The notes under the pieces: model-generated
Told to the model about the DNA's origin: nothing
What the model saw: only the letters and a program-made list of their open reading frames with translations
Databases searched by the model: none
Shown: in pieces, positions 19,900 to 29,372 of the stretch
How positions within the stretch are numbered: position 1 is the stretch's first letter
How the letters are laid out: each line of letters opens with the position of its first letter
Program-made: the position numbers and the translations under genes
Assembly: GCF_010093305.1 (NCBI RefSeq)
Contig: NZ_PDWS01000002.1
Span: forward strand, 1-64,000
Length of the DNA: 64,000 nt
DNA from: Pseudoxanthomonas sacheonensis
GTDB lineage: Bacteria; Pseudomonadota; Gammaproteobacteria; Xanthomonadales; Xanthomonadaceae
Direction: 5' to 3'

Positions 19900-19927
19900 T
19901 TCATATATAAATATTATTTTTATATTT
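19900..19927. promoter_or_regulatory. AT-rich candidate regulatory site upstream of fucP
   Basis: In the 179-nt divergent region, a 28-nt AT-only-like stretch begins TTCATATA and ends ATATTT. It matches the stretch at 27981-28008 before the other fucose operon at 20 of 28 positions, including both ends. It may be the IclR-regulator site shared by the two arms. AT-rich sequence matches easily by chance, so support is moderate. Confidence 0.4.
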
Positions 19928-19997
19928 GCATAATAACGTCGGTCGCAGTAGGCTCCAAAAGACGCCAGCGCAGCAAGCCTTGGGAGGGGTAAGCGGC

Positions 19998-21299
19998 ATG
20001 CACTTCGAAGACGCCACCACGGTTGCGCCGAACTCTTTGGTCCGGACCGCCATTCTGCCTCTGGTCCTGATTGTCAGTCTGTTCTTCCTGTGGGGAATGG
20101 CCAACAACCTCAACGACATCCTGATCAAGCAGTTCAAGAAAGCCTTCGAGCTTTCGGATTTCCAGGCCGGTCTGGTGCAGAGCGCGTTCTATCTGGGCTA
20201 CTTCGTGTTCGCCATCCCCGCCGGCATGTTCATGCGGCGCTACAGCTACAAGGCGGCGATAGTCCTTGGGCTGTTGCTGTACGCCACCGGCGCGTTCCTG
20301 TTCTATCCGGCGGCGCAAGCGCATACCTACAATCTCTTCCTGCTGGCGCTGTTCGTGATCGCCAGCGGCCTGGCGTTTCTGGAAACCACGGCCAACCCGC
20401 TCGTCACCGTCCTGGGTCCGGCCGAAGGCGCAGCGAGGCGCTTGAACCTGGCGCAGGCATTCAACCCATTGGGCTCGATCACCGGCATCCAGATCGGGCA
20501 GCATTTCATTTTTTCGGGCATCGAACATTCGGCGGCCGATCTGGCGGCGATGAGTCCTGCGGCGCGCCAAGCGTTCCATGCGGCCGAATCTTCGGCCGTG
20601 CAGACCCCGTACCTGGTCATCGGCGGAATCGTGGTGCTCTGGGCGTTGTTGATCGCGCTGACCCGCTTTCCCGCAACCTCGAGCGCAGCCGAACCGGCAG
20701 GTCAGCGCCACGGCATTTTCGGCCGCCTTTTGCGCAAGCGGCGCTTCGTCCTGGCCATCGTGGCCCAGTTCTTCTACGTGGGCGCGCAGGTCGGCATCTG
20801 GAGTTTCCTGATTCGATACATCCAGGACGGTTTGCCGGGAACGCCCGAAAAGTCGGCCGCGGCGTATCTCACCGTTTCTCTCGTGCTGTTCATGCTTGGG
20901 CGGTTCGTGGGCACGGCGCTTTTGCGCTATCTGTCCCCTGCCCGTCTGCTGGCGATATTCGCGCTGATCAATCTGGCGCTTTGCGCGATGGCGGTGGCGA
21001 CGCCGCATTCGATCGGCGTGTACGCGCTGGTGGCCAGCAGTATTTTCATGTCGGTCATGTTCCCGACCATCTTCGCGTTGGGCCTGGAAGGATTGGGCGA
21101 TGACGAGCGAAAGCTGGGGTCCTCGCTGATCGTCATGGCGATCATCGGCGGCGCCATCCTGACCGCGCTGATGGGGGCGGTTTCGGACCAGGCGGGCATC
21201 CATTGGGCAATGGCGGTCCCGGCCCTGTGCTTTGCGGTGATCTTGTGGTTCGCCTTGGCCTCTGTCGGCCAAAGCCGGCCTGCGGCCGGGAGGGCTTGA
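19998..21299 (+). CDS. fucP: FucP-like L-fucose:H+ symporter
   Basis: A 433-residue MFS protein with about 12 helices. FFLWGMANNLNDILIKQFKK at the end of helix 1 and the segment GLAFLETTANPLVT are hallmarks of the FucP/GluP group. It would import fucose set free by the two GH29 fucosidases elsewhere in this window. The start was chosen because GGAGGGG lies about 9 nt upstream of ATG 19998 and the N-terminus then fits the family. The mutarotase gene follows after 3 nt. Confidence 0.92.
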   Translation: MHFEDATTVAPNSLVRTAILPLVLIVSLFFLWGMANNLNDILIKQFKKAFELSDFQAGLVQSAFYLGYFVFAIPAGMFMRRYSYKAAIVLGLLLYATGAFLFYPAAQAHTYNLFLLALFVIASGLAFLETTANPLVTVLGPAEGAARRLNLAQAFNPLGSITGIQIGQHFIFSGIEHSAADLAAMSPAARQAFHAAESSAVQTPYLVIGGIVVLWALLIALTRFPATSSAAEPAGQRHGIFGRLLRKRRFVLAIVAQFFYVGAQVGIWSFLIRYIQDGLPGTPEKSAAAYLTVSLVLFMLGRFVGTALLRYLSPARLLAIFALINLALCAMAVATPHSIGVYALVASSIFMSVMFPTIFALGLEGLGDDERKLGSSLIVMAIIGGAILTALMGAVSDQAGIHWAMAVPALCFAVILWFALASVGQSRPAAGRA

Positions 21300-21302
21300 G
21301 CA

Positions 21303-21659
21303 ATGCCGCGGCTTTATTACGCGCTGGATCTGCACAACGATCCGGCGCTGATCGCCGAATACGAGCGCTGGCATAGCCCACAGGCGATCTGGCCCGAGAT
21401 CGTCGATTCCATCGTCGCAGCTGGAATACGCGACATGGAGATACACCGTATCGGCGACCGCCTGGTGCTGACCATGGACGTGGACGAGGACTATTCGCCC
21501 GAAGCCAAAGCCACCGCCGATGCCGCCGACCCTAGGGTACAGGCGTGGGAGGCCCTGATGTCGTCGTTCCAGAAACCGCTGCCCGGATCCGCGCCGGGCG
21601 AGAAGTGGCGGCTTATGACGCGTATTTTCTCGCTGTCCGAATCCCGCAGGGACAAGTAA
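21303..21659 (+). CDS. L-rhamnose-mutarotase-family protein, probable L-fucose mutarotase
   Basis: 118 residues, the usual length of the RhaM-type mutarotase family; YYALDLHNDP, the His in YERWHSPQ and MEIHRIGDRLV fit its active-site pattern. It would convert imported alpha- to beta-L-fucose for the dehydrogenase. Directly downstream of the fucP-like gene (3 nt), so co-transcribed. The family name points to rhamnose; fucose is inferred from the neighbours. Confidence 0.88.
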   Translation: MPRLYYALDLHNDPALIAEYERWHSPQAIWPEIVDSIVAAGIRDMEIHRIGDRLVLTMDVDEDYSPEAKATADAADPRVQAWEALMSSFQKPLPGSAPGEKWRLMTRIFSLSESRRDK

Positions 21660-21701
21660 GGGCCTTCCCCGCTGCCCTGCTCTGCTTCGCTCGCCGGCCG
21701 A

Positions 21702-22841
21702 TCAAAGCGCAAGCAAGTCGCGGCCGGCCTTGTTCAAGTCGGTGCAGCCGGTCAGCGACATGGCCACTTCCAGCTCGGCCTTGAAGGTCGCCAGCATTTC
21801 GCTCACGCCCTGCCCGCCGCCTGCGCCCAGCGCATAGGCCCAGGCTTTTCCCACCAGGCAGCCTTGCGCGCCTGTGGCCAGCACGCGCAGGACGTCCAGG
21901 CCGGAGCGGACGCCGCCGTCCATCAGGACCGGGACCCGTCCCCCCACTTCATCCAGTATCGCCGGCAAAGCCGCTATGCCAGACAGTACGCCGTCCAGCT
22001 GGCGACCGCCGTGGTTGGACACCACGATGCCGTCGGCGCCGGCGGCCAATGCATCGCGCGCATCCACGGGATCCAACAGGCCCTTGATCACGATGGGGCC
22101 ATCCCAGTGGCTGCGCACCCACTCCAGGTCTTTCCAGGTAACGGTGGGATCGAAGTTGTTTTTGATCCAGCCCGCGAACGCGCCCAGCCCCGCTTCGCCG
22201 ATCACTTCCGGCGGGATATTGCCGAAACGGTGCGGTCCTCCGCGCAGCTGCACGTTCCATAGCCAGCGTGGATGGGTAGCGCCCTGCCAGGCGCGCATGC
22301 ATGCGCCCTTCATGCCGGTAGGCCCCGACATGCCGGAACGCAGGTCGCGGTAACGCGCACCGGCGATCGGCAAGTCCACGGTCAGCAGCAACACCGGGCA
22401 TCCGGCGGCCTTGGCCCGTTCGATCAGGTTTTTGCAAAAGCCGCGGTCGCGCACCATGTAAAGCTGGAACCAGACCGGCGCCCCGCTGCCGCCAACCACC
22501 TCCTCCAATCCGCAGATGCTCAGCGTGGACAGGCAGAACGGAACCTGGGCCGCCTGCGCGGCGCGCGCCGCCTGCACTTCGCCGCGCCGCGCGTACATGC
22601 CGGCGAAACCGACCGGCGCCAGCGCCAGCGGCATGCTCATCTCCTGGCCGAACAGCGTGGTCGCCATCGACAGTCCGGAAATGTCGGTCATCACGCGCTG
22701 GCGCAGTGCGATCGCCTTCAGGTCGTCGACATTCCGCCGCAGCGTGATTTCGTCGTACGAGCCGCCGTCGATATAGTCGAACAGCAAGCGCGGCAACCGC
22801 CGTCGTGCGGCGGCGCGCAGCTCTGAAACGGGCCTGGCCAT
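21702..22841 (-). CDS. lldD: L-lactate dehydrogenase (FMN-dependent)
   Basis: A 379-residue alpha-hydroxy-acid oxidase with the FMN site and catalytic His in VVSNHGGRQLDG, SMPLALAPVGFAG near the N-terminus, and LMDGGVRSGLDVLR for phosphate binding. It oxidises L-lactate to pyruvate with electrons passing to the quinone pool at the membrane. As last gene of the fucose operon it would consume the lactate produced by the diketo acid hydrolase. It converges with the mutarotase gene. Confidence 0.93.
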   Translation of the reverse strand: MARPVSELRAAARRRLPRLLFDYIDGGSYDEITLRRNVDDLKAIALRQRVMTDISGLSMATTLFGQEMSMPLALAPVGFAGMYARRGEVQAARAAQAAQVPFCLSTLSICGLEEVVGGSGAPVWFQLYMVRDRGFCKNLIERAKAAGCPVLLLTVDLPIAGARYRDLRSGMSGPTGMKGACMRAWQGATHPRWLWNVQLRGGPHRFGNIPPEVIGEAGLGAFAGWIKNNFDPTVTWKDLEWVRSHWDGPIVIKGLLDPVDARDALAAGADGIVVSNHGGRQLDGVLSGIAALPAILDEVGGRVPVLMDGGVRSGLDVLRVLATGAQGCLVGKAWAYALGAGGGQGVSEMLATFKAELEVAMSLTGCTDLNKAGRDLLAL

Positions 22842-22881
22842 GGTTCGACTCCGACTCTAGGTAGAGCGTTGATGCGGAATG

Positions 22882-24228
22882 TTATCCCGCCGCCTGCGCA
22901 TTGAGGCCTTGCGACGCAAGCGCAAGCGCTTCTTCGCTCCATACCGGGCCGCTTGGATAAAGATGCCGCCGCACGGAGTCGACATGCATCTCCGCCGAGA
23001 ATCCCGGAAGCGCCGGCGCCAGGTAGCGGCCATGCCGGATGGTCACCGGTTCGACGAAATGCTCGTGCAGGTGATCGACGAACTCGATGGCGCGATCCTC
23101 CATGCTGCCGCTGATGGCGATGAAATCCGCCATGGCCAGGTGCTGGACCAGTTCGCACAGGCCCACGCCGCCGGCATGCGGAAACACGCGTATGCCGAAC
23201 TTGGCCGCCAGCAGCAGGATGGCCAGGTTTTCGTTGACCCCGCCCACGCGCGCCGCGTCTATCTGGATCAGGTCCACCGCCTGCGCCTGCAGCAGCTGCT
23301 TGAAGACGACACGGTTCTGCGTGTGCTCGCCGGTGGAAACCGGCACCGGCGCTATGCCGCGACGGATGGCGGCATGGGCCAGGATGTCGTCCGGACTGGT
23401 CGGCTCTTCGATCCAGGCGATGCCGAAGGGCGCAAGCTGTTTCATCCAGGCGATGGCAGGACCGACATCCCAGCGCTGATTGGCGTCCACCGCCATCGCG
23501 ACCTCCGGGCCGATGGCTTCGCGCGCCAGACGGCAGCGGCGCATGTCGTCTTCGATACTGAGTCCGACCTTGAGCTTGATGGTGCGGAAGCCGTCCTCCA
23601 CCGCTTCCCTGGCCAGACGCGTCAGCTTTTCGTCGGAATAGCCGAGCCAGCCGGGCGAAGTGGTATAGGCGGGATAGCCGTCCTGCAGTAGCGACGCCAT
23701 CCGTTGCGCCTTGCCCGGTTCGGCGGCGCGCAACAGATCCAGCGCCTGCTCGGGCGTGAGCGCATCGGAGAGATAGCGGAAATCGATGGTGCGCACCAGT
23801 TCTTCCGGCGTCATGTCGGCGATGTAGCGCCACAACGGCTTGCGCGCGCGACGGGCGGCCATGTCCCACACGGCATTGATCACCCCGCCGATGGCCATGT
23901 GCATCACGCCCTTCTCCGGGCCCAGCCAGCGCAGCTGCGAATCGTCGGTCAGGGTGCGTGCGAACGAACCCAGGTCGTCGAGCACCGCATCCACGTCGCG
24001 CCCCACCACCAGATGCGAGAGAGCGGAGATCGCAGCGGTCTGCACGTCATTGCCGCGCCCGATCGTGAAGACCAGCCCATGGCCGGCCAGCCCATCGGGA
24101 TCGTCGGTGCGCAGGATGAGATAGGCGGCCGAATAATCGGGATCCGGATTCATCGCGTCGGAACCGTCCAGCTCGCGCGAAGTGGGAAAACGGACGTCGT
24201 AGGTGTCTATTGCGGTGAATTTGCTCAT
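22882..24228 (-). CDS. L-fuconate dehydratase (enolase superfamily)
   Basis: A 448-residue mandelate-racemase-type dehydratase. The KxK base is in [13 protein letters not shown], metal ligands in [12 protein letters not shown] and [10 protein letters not shown], and a His-bearing loop is [16 protein letters not shown]. Length and motifs fit the L-fuconate dehydratase characterised from Xanthomonas campestris. It makes 2-keto-3-deoxy-L-fuconate from L-fuconate. It lies between the lactate dehydrogenase and the hydrolase genes in one minus-strand operon. Confidence 0.93.
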   Translation of the reverse strand: MSKFTAIDTYDVRFPTSRELDGSDAMNPDPDYSAAYLILRTDDPDGLAGHGLVFTIGRGNDVQTAAISALSHLVVGRDVDAVLDDLGSFARTLTDDSQLRWLGPEKGVMHMAIGGVINAVWDMAARRARKPLWRYIADMTPEELVRTIDFRYLSDALTPEQALDLLRAAEPGKAQRMASLLQDGYPAYTTSPGWLGYSDEKLTRLAREAVEDGFRTIKLKVGLSIEDDMRRCRLAREAIGPEVAMAVDANQRWDVGPAIAWMKQLAPFGIAWIEEPTSPDDILAHAAIRRGIAPVPVSTGEHTQNRVVFKQLLQAQAVDLIQIDAARVGGVNENLAILLLAAKFGIRVFPHAGGVGLCELVQHLAMADFIAISGSMEDRAIEFVDHLHEHFVEPVTIRHGRYLAPALPGFSAEMHVDSVRRHLYPSGPVWSEEALALASQGLNAQAAG

Positions 24229-24280
24229 GCCCTTTCCTCAGGCTTCCTTATGCTGTTCGATGCGGCGGTCGGCGGACATG

Positions 24281-25132
24281 TCAATGCTTGCCATAGGCAA
24301 CGACCTGCTGCCGTTGCTGGCCCAGTCCCTGGATACCCAGCTCCATGACGTCTCCGGGCTTGAGGTAAACCGGCGGCTTCTGGCCGAGGCCCACGCCCGG
24401 CGGCGTGCCGGTACTGATCACATCGCCCGGCATGAGGGTCATGTAGCGGCTGATGTAGCTGACCAGCTTCGCGACCGTGAACACCATGGTCCGGGTATTG
24501 CCGTTCTGGTAACGGTGGCCGTTCACTTCCAGCCACAACGCCAGGCTCTGCGGGTCCGGAATTTCGTCGCGGGTGACCAGCCAGGGGCCGATGGGGCCGA
24601 AGGTGTCGCAGCTCTTGCCCTTGACCCACTGTCCGCCGTGCTCGAGTTGGAACTCGCGCTCGGACAAGTCGTTGATGACCGCGTAGCCGGCCACATGGTC
24701 CAACGCCGTTTCGACCGGTACGTCATGGGCCCGGTCGCCGATCACCACGCCCAGTTCGACCTCCCAATCGGTCTTGTGCGAATCGCGCGGGATCACCACC
24801 GTGTCGTCGGGTCCGATCACCGCGCTGGTCGCTTTCATGAACAGCACCGGCTGATCGGGCACGGCCATGCCCGATTCGGCGGCATGGTCGGCGTAGTTCA
24901 GGCCCACGCAGATGAACTTGCCGATCCGCCCTACCGCCGCGCCGACCCGTACGCCTTCGGCCACCAGAGGCAAGGAAGCGGTGTCCAGCGCGCGGAGCTT
25001 GTCCAAGCCGGCCGCTGTGAGACTCTCGCCGGCGATGTCGTCGACGACACCTCCCAGGTCGCGTATCCGTCCTTGCTCATCCAGCAATCCGGGACGTTCC
25101 TGCCCGACAGGTCCGTAACGCAGCAACTTCAT
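24281..25132 (-). CDS. Fumarylacetoacetate-hydrolase-family enzyme, probable 2,4-diketo-3-deoxy-L-fuconate hydrolase
   Basis: 283 residues with the FAH core: FICVGLNYADHAAESG, WEVELGVVIG (metal-binding Glu residues), GYAVINDLSERE and STGTPPGVGLG. In the oxidative fucose pathway this enzyme splits the diketo acid into pyruvate and L-lactate. The start at 25132 (MKLLRYGPVGQ) has an excellent AAGGAG 8 nt upstream. The frame is open further back only as a shadow of the dehydrogenase gene. Confidence 0.92.
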   Translation of the reverse strand: MKLLRYGPVGQERPGLLDEQGRIRDLGGVVDDIAGESLTAAGLDKLRALDTASLPLVAEGVRVGAAVGRIGKFICVGLNYADHAAESGMAVPDQPVLFMKATSAVIGPDDTVVIPRDSHKTDWEVELGVVIGDRAHDVPVETALDHVAGYAVINDLSEREFQLEHGGQWVKGKSCDTFGPIGPWLVTRDEIPDPQSLALWLEVNGHRYQNGNTRTMVFTVAKLVSYISRYMTLMPGDVISTGTPPGVGLGQKPPVYLKPGDVMELGIQGLGQQRQQVVAYGKH

Positions 25133-25158
25133 CGCAGTATCTCCTTCTTTTCCATTCT

Positions 25159-25905
25159 TCAGTTCGACCAGCCGCCGTCGATGATGTGGGTTTGTCCGGT
25201 AGTGAAAGAGGACTCGTCCGATGCCAGATAGACCACCAGCGCCGCGATTTCCCGCGGCTCGCCCAGCCGGCCCATCGGTTGGCGATCGATGAAGCTTTTC
25301 CATACCGCTTCCTGATCGCCGCCCAGCGCGGCGACGCGCATGGAAAGCGAAGGGGTCTTGATGGTTCCAGGGCAGATCGCGTTGCAGCGCACGCCCTGGG
25401 TGACGAAGTCGGCGGCAATCGCTTTGCTCAAGCCGATCACCGCCGCCTTGGTGGTGGAATAGGCGAACCGGTTGGGAACGCCCTTGATGCTCGAGGCGAC
25501 CGAGGACATGTTGATGATGCTTCCCCGGCGCTGAGCCAGCATGCCCGGCAGCACCGCACGGCACAGCGAGTACATGGCGTCCACATTGATCGCGAACGAG
25601 CGCCGCCATGCCTCCGGGTCGCAATCGAGGATGCTGCCCTGGTGCACGTATCCGGCGCAGTTGAACAGCACATCGAAAGCGTCCTGCGTGGACACGAACG
25701 CATCGATATCCGCCGCACGGGTGACGTCCAGCACCCGCGTTTCGATCGATCCGGACTCCGCAGAAAGCGAGGCCAGGGCCTGCGCGTCGATATCGGTGGC
25801 CAGCACCCGCGCCCCTTCACGCGCGCATGCCAGCGCGCTTTCGCGGCCGATGCCGGCGCCGGCTGCAGTGATGAGGCAGCGTTTCCCGTGCAGACGGCCG
25901 CTCAT
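25159..25905 (-). CDS. SDR dehydrogenase, probable 2-keto-3-deoxy-L-fuconate dehydrogenase
   Basis: 248 residues, classical short-chain dehydrogenase. The nucleotide site is TAAGAGIGRESALA, with a catalytic Ser in SSVASSIKGV and the YxxxK pair in FAYSTTKAAVIG. It would oxidise the C4 hydroxyl of ketodeoxyfuconate with NAD+. Its ATG overlaps the stop of a 13-codon leader ORF (25902-25943) that has a strong ribosome binding site, so translation is probably coupled to it. Confidence 0.92.
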   Translation of the reverse strand: MSGRLHGKRCLITAAGAGIGRESALACAREGARVLATDIDAQALASLSAESGSIETRVLDVTRAADIDAFVSTQDAFDVLFNCAGYVHQGSILDCDPEAWRRSFAINVDAMYSLCRAVLPGMLAQRRGSIINMSSVASSIKGVPNRFAYSTTKAAVIGLSKAIAADFVTQGVRCNAICPGTIKTPSLSMRVAALGGDQEAVWKSFIDRQPMGRLGEPREIAALVVYLASDESSFTTGQTHIIDGGWSN

Positions 25906-25943
25906 CGCGCGACCGCCTGGGGATCGTTGGACAGTCTAGACAT
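25902..25943 (-). CDS. Possible 13-residue leader peptide coupled to the SDR gene
   Basis: The frame encodes MSRLSNDPQAVAR and ends in TGA inside the ATGA that starts the dehydrogenase. AGGAG lies 7 nt before its ATG, while the dehydrogenase ATG itself has no good site. MSRL also resembles the start of related dehydrogenases, so this may instead be a shifted remnant of an older N-terminus. Too short to confirm by composition. Confidence 0.4.
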   Translation of the reverse strand: MSRLSNDPQAVAR

Positions 25944-25960
25944 CGCTTTTCTCCTGCGGT

Positions 25961-26812
25961 TCACAAGTACGGTTTCCGCTCCAGGCGATAAAAGCGCTGG
26001 GCGTTGTTGGCGAAGACGTCTTCCAGGTGGCCTGCGGCCAGGCGTCCGACCAGCGCTTTGGCCATGTCGAACCAATGCGTGTAGCCGGCAGTGGCGGTCA
26101 GCACGGGCCAGTCGCTGCCCCACATGATCCGTTCGGGTCCGAAACTGGCGAACAGATGCGCCACGTAAGGTTCGATATCCGCCGCCGAAGCCGAAGGCCC
26201 GGCTTCGGACAGCAAGCCGGACAACTTGCACGACAAGTTCCCTTGGCCGGCCAGGCGAACGATCTGCCGTGCCCAATCGTCGAACCCGCCGCCGGCGATA
26301 TCGGGTTTCCCAGCGTGGTCGAGTACGGCCCTCAACTGGGGATGACGATCCAACCGCTCCGCAAGCGCCGGCAAGTGCTTGGGCGCCACCAGGGCATCGA
26401 ACGACAAATCGTTGGCTATCAGCGTATCGAAAGCCGGGTCCAGCGCAGATCTCGACAGCCACCGCTCGTCCGGAATGTCCTGGACCATCGGCCGCAGTCC
26501 TTTCAGACGGCCCTGCGCGGCGCGGCAAAGCGCGGCTACTCTCTGCGGCGCGTCTTCGGCTTCGAAGTCGGTCCACCCGACCACACCGGCGATGAAAGGA
26601 TGCTCGCGCGCCAGTTCAAGGAGATAGTGGGTTTCGGCTTCGGTGGCGGCGGCCTGCACCACCACCACCGACCCGACCCCGCACGCCCCCAAAGTAGCGT
26701 TGATGTCGTTCGGCGAGAAATCTCGATACAGCGCGGAAAATTCCGGCGTCAGCCACAGATAGTCGCCGCGCGATAGCCGCCAGAAGTGCAGATGCGAGTC
26801 GACAAGCATCAT
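25961..26812 (-). CDS. Amidohydrolase-family lactonase, probable L-fucono-1,5-lactonase
   Basis: 283 residues of the amidohydrolase_2 (cog3618) type. The metal-site start is MLVDSHLHFW; KGLRPMVQDIP, VLDHAGKPDI and MWGSDWPVLTA are the later family motifs. It would open L-fuconolactone to L-fuconate. The ATG at 26812 overlaps the stop of the aldo/keto reductase; 26809 is a second ATG directly after it. Cytoplasmic. Confidence 0.92.
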   Translation of the reverse strand: MMLVDSHLHFWRLSRGDYLWLTPEFSALYRDFSPNDINATLGACGVGSVVVVQAAATEAETHYLLELAREHPFIAGVVGWTDFEAEDAPQRVAALCRAAQGRLKGLRPMVQDIPDERWLSRSALDPAFDTLIANDLSFDALVAPKHLPALAERLDRHPQLRAVLDHAGKPDIAGGGFDDWARQIVRLAGQGNLSCKLSGLLSEAGPSASAADIEPYVAHLFASFGPERIMWGSDWPVLTATAGYTHWFDMAKALVGRLAAGHLEDVFANNAQRFYRLERKPYL

Positions 26813-27840
26813 GGCGTCCTCGCCCAGTCCTGCGCCAGTCCTTCGGCGCGGAGCTGTTGCCAGAACTCTGCGGGGACTTCCGCGCGGTACCGCAGCGACG
26901 CGCTTATCGCTTCTTCCGCGTTGCGCATTCCGGCCACCACGCTGGCCACTGCCGGATGGGCCAGGGGAAACCGCAAAGCGGCTGCGCCCACGTCCACGCC
27001 ATGTTCGGCGCATATCGCGTAGATCCGCCGAGCGCGCTGCAGGACTTCCGGCGCCACCGGCGCGTAGTCGTAGGTGCTGCCCGGCGCCCGCGCATCGCCC
27101 ATCAAGCCTGAGCTGTACGGACCCGCTGCCAGGATGCCGATGTTCCGCGCTTGCGCTTCCTGCATGATCCGCTGCGAGGCGTGCTGTTCCAGCAAGGTGT
27201 AGCGGCCGGCCAGCATCACGCAGTCCAACGGGAACAACGGCATAAGTTCGACTGCGATGTCTTCTTCGTTGACGCCGATGCCGATGGCGCCGCACGCGCC
27301 GGAGGATTTCAGTTCGGCCATCGCCGGCAACGCCTCGTCCAGCGCCTGCCGCAGCATGACCGGATGGTTGTCGCCATGGGTAAGGCGGCCTATATCGTGC
27401 AGCAGCAGGATATCGACACGGTCGGTTCCCAAGCGCCGCAAACTGGACTCGAACGAGCGCATCACGCCATCGCGGCTGTAGTCGAACTCCGCTTTGTAGC
27501 CGGCTACGGCGAAGCCTTCCTGGCCGGGTTTGCGGCTCGCATCTTCGTAGATCCGTCGCCCTACCTTGGTGGAAATGCGGACGGTTTCGCGGGGCACGCC
27601 CTTGAGTCCCTGCCCCAGGCGGGACTCGCTCAAGCCATAACCGTAGTACGGCGCGGTATCGAAATAGCGGATGCCCTTTTCGAGTGCGGCGCCTATCGCA
27701 CGCATCGCTTCGTCGTTGGTCACCTCGGTGTACAGATTGCCGATGGGCGCGGCGCCGAAGCCCAGTACAGGCAGCCTGATGCCGGTGGCACCCAGGCGTC
27801 GCTCTGCGATGTCGGTGGCTGAAGGCATCGTTCGCTTCAT
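26809..27840 (-). CDS. Aldo/keto reductase-family L-fucose dehydrogenase
   Basis: A 343-residue AKR barrel with catalytic Asp and Tyr in FDTAPYYGYGLSES, Lys in ISTKVGRR and His in LLLHDIGR. Family members of this type are annotated as D-threo-aldose or L-fucose dehydrogenases. It would oxidise L-fucose to L-fuconolactone with NAD(P)+, the first pathway step, and is the first gene of the six-gene operon. A second ATG lies at 27828. Confidence 0.9.
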   Translation of the reverse strand: MKRTMPSATDIAERRLGATGIRLPVLGFGAAPIGNLYTEVTNDEAMRAIGAALEKGIRYFDTAPYYGYGLSESRLGQGLKGVPRETVRISTKVGRRIYEDASRKPGQEGFAVAGYKAEFDYSRDGVMRSFESSLRRLGTDRVDILLLHDIGRLTHGDNHPVMLRQALDEALPAMAELKSSGACGAIGIGVNEEDIAVELMPLFPLDCVMLAGRYTLLEQHASQRIMQEAQARNIGILAAGPYSSGLMGDARAPGSTYDYAPVAPEVLQRARRIYAICAEHGVDVGAAALRFPLAHPAVASVVAGMRNAEEAISASLRYRAEVPAEFWQQLRAEGLAQDWARTP

Positions 27841-28161
27841 CCCCTGATGAGTCGCGATTGCAGCGGCAAGGGTTGCCGGTTACCGCCCATGGATCTGTGC
27901 ATGGCGTCCCCTCCCAGGGAGTTGGAACCGTGTAGCTGCGCTTGGACAGATAGCTTGATCTACTCTGCAAACACTATCATTTCATATACGAAGTTTCATC
28001 TCATATTTAAACCAAATACTTCAATGCATCAAATACAATAAAAACAATTTTCAATGCATTGATATCTATACATTTACCTTCACAAGCCTGAGTTGATCGT
28101 CAGCAGCATGTAACCCGTGGCCATATCCAATGTCCTGCCCTCCAAGACGGCAGGCGTCCGG
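27841..28161. promoter_or_regulatory. AT-rich promoter region of the fucose catabolic operon
   Basis: A 321-nt gap. About 27960-28080 is strikingly AT-rich against the GC-rich surroundings. It contains a stretch at 27981-28008 similar to the one before fucP (TTCATATA start, ATATTT end). Two exact copies of TTCAATGCAT lie at 28020-28029 and 28050-28059, 30 bp apart, which is about three helical turns and so on the same DNA face. No gene is seen here. Confidence 0.5.
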
Positions 28162-29262
28162 TTACTGATTGCCCTTGCTGGACGATGGGCGTAACTGCGG
28201 CGGCGCGGTCGACCCGCGCACCACCAGTTGCGGCATGAAGCCCTGATTGCGCGTGGTCATCGGGTGATCGGCATAAGCATGATGCCGGCGCAGGCTGGCG
28301 ATCAGCAGCCGTGCAGCCTGTCTGGCGATTCCGTCGGTGGCCTGCTTGGCGGTGGTCAGCGGCGGCCACGACTGGCGCGAGAACGGGCTGTCCTCGAAGC
28401 CGGCGATGGAAAGTTCGTACGGCACGCCGATGCCGGTGGACTTCGCCGCGGCCAGCACGCCGGCCGCGATTTCGTCGTTGCTGCCGAAGATCGCGGTCGG
28501 CGGCTCGCGCAGTGCCAGCAGGCATCGCGCCCCACGGAAGCCGTCGTCGAAGGTGTAGTCGCCGGAAACCACCAGGCCGGCGTCGACGGCCATGCCGTAA
28601 TCCTGCAATGCCTTTTCGTAACCTGCGTAGCGCTCGCCGCTGGAGCGGTGCTGAGGGCCGCCCCACAGGAAACCGATGCGCCGGTGACCGAGCTGGATCA
28701 GGTGTTCGGTGATCTCGTAGGCGGCGTTGCGGTCGTCGACATAGACGCACGGCAGGCCGTCGTCCGGGTCTTCGGTCGCGGCGATGATGCGCACCAGTGC
28801 GACTCCCCGCGCTGCCAGCGCGTCGACCAGATCCTTGCGTTCGGACATCGGTGCGGTCAGCACCAGGCCGGCCAGACGGGAGCGCTGTACGAAATCGACC
28901 AGTTCGTCGGCCAGCGACGGCGACGTTGAGTCAACCGGCTGGATCTGCAGGCCGAAGCCGTTTTCGCGGCAAGCGGCCAGCACGCCCTTCTGCATCGCGA
29001 TGATGTGGTACGGGTTGGGATTGTCGTAGACCAGACCGATAACGAACGACAGACCATTGCGCAAATTGCGTGCGGACGGATCGGGTTCGTATCCGAGTTC
29101 GGCGATCGCCTGCGCTACGCGCGCGCGCGTGGCCGACGCTACCGACGGTTCGTTGTTGATCACCCGGGACACGGTCTTCAGCGACACCTCGGCGCGTTCG
29201 GCGACGTCCTTGATGGTGGACCTGCGCATGGTGGCTTGCGTTGTCATGGTTTCCTGGTTCAT
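28162..29262 (-). CDS. LacI-family regulator, probable N-glycan locus regulator
   Basis: A 366-residue LacI/GalR protein. The HTH is STIKDVAERAEVSLKTVSRV (about 14-33) with hinge ELGYEPDPSARNLR, then an effector domain with FGSNDEIAAGV and LSIAGFEDSPFS. ATG 29262 was chosen for GGAAGG about 8 nt upstream; 29247 is possible. It is divergent from the kinase and TonB receptor genes. Palindromes at 29359-29372 and 29491-29506 in the shared upstream region are candidate operators. A sugar effector such as GlcNAc or mannose is inference. Confidence 0.9.
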   Translation of the reverse strand: MNQETMTTQATMRRSTIKDVAERAEVSLKTVSRVINNEPSVASATRARVAQAIAELGYEPDPSARNLRNGLSFVIGLVYDNPNPYHIIAMQKGVLAACRENGFGLQIQPVDSTSPSLADELVDFVQRSRLAGLVLTAPMSERKDLVDALAARGVALVRIIAATEDPDDGLPCVYVDDRNAAYEITEHLIQLGHRRIGFLWGGPQHRSSGERYAGYEKALQDYGMAVDAGLVVSGDYTFDDGFRGARCLLALREPPTAIFGSNDEIAAGVLAAAKSTGIGVPYELSIAGFEDSPFSRQSWPPLTTAKQATDGIARQAARLLIASLRRHHAYADHPMTTRNQGFMPQLVVRGSTAPPQLRPSSSKGNQ

Positions 29263-29358
29263 CCGCTTCGCCTTCCGTTCTGCATCCCGTCTCAGGCCGC
29301 CGGCCGGGCTCCGACAAGCGCCCTTTCGGCTGCCCAATTTGCTTGGTGATTCGGCGCA

Positions 29359-29372
29359 TTAGAACGTTCTAA
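29359..29372. promoter_or_regulatory. Perfect palindrome TTAGAACGTTCTAA
   Basis: A 14-bp perfect palindrome with central CG, 97 bp upstream of the LacI-type start, a position suited to autoregulation. A second perfect palindrome, TTCATATATGAA, lies at 29414-29425. No second copy of either was noticed near the other genes of the locus. Confidence 0.5.
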
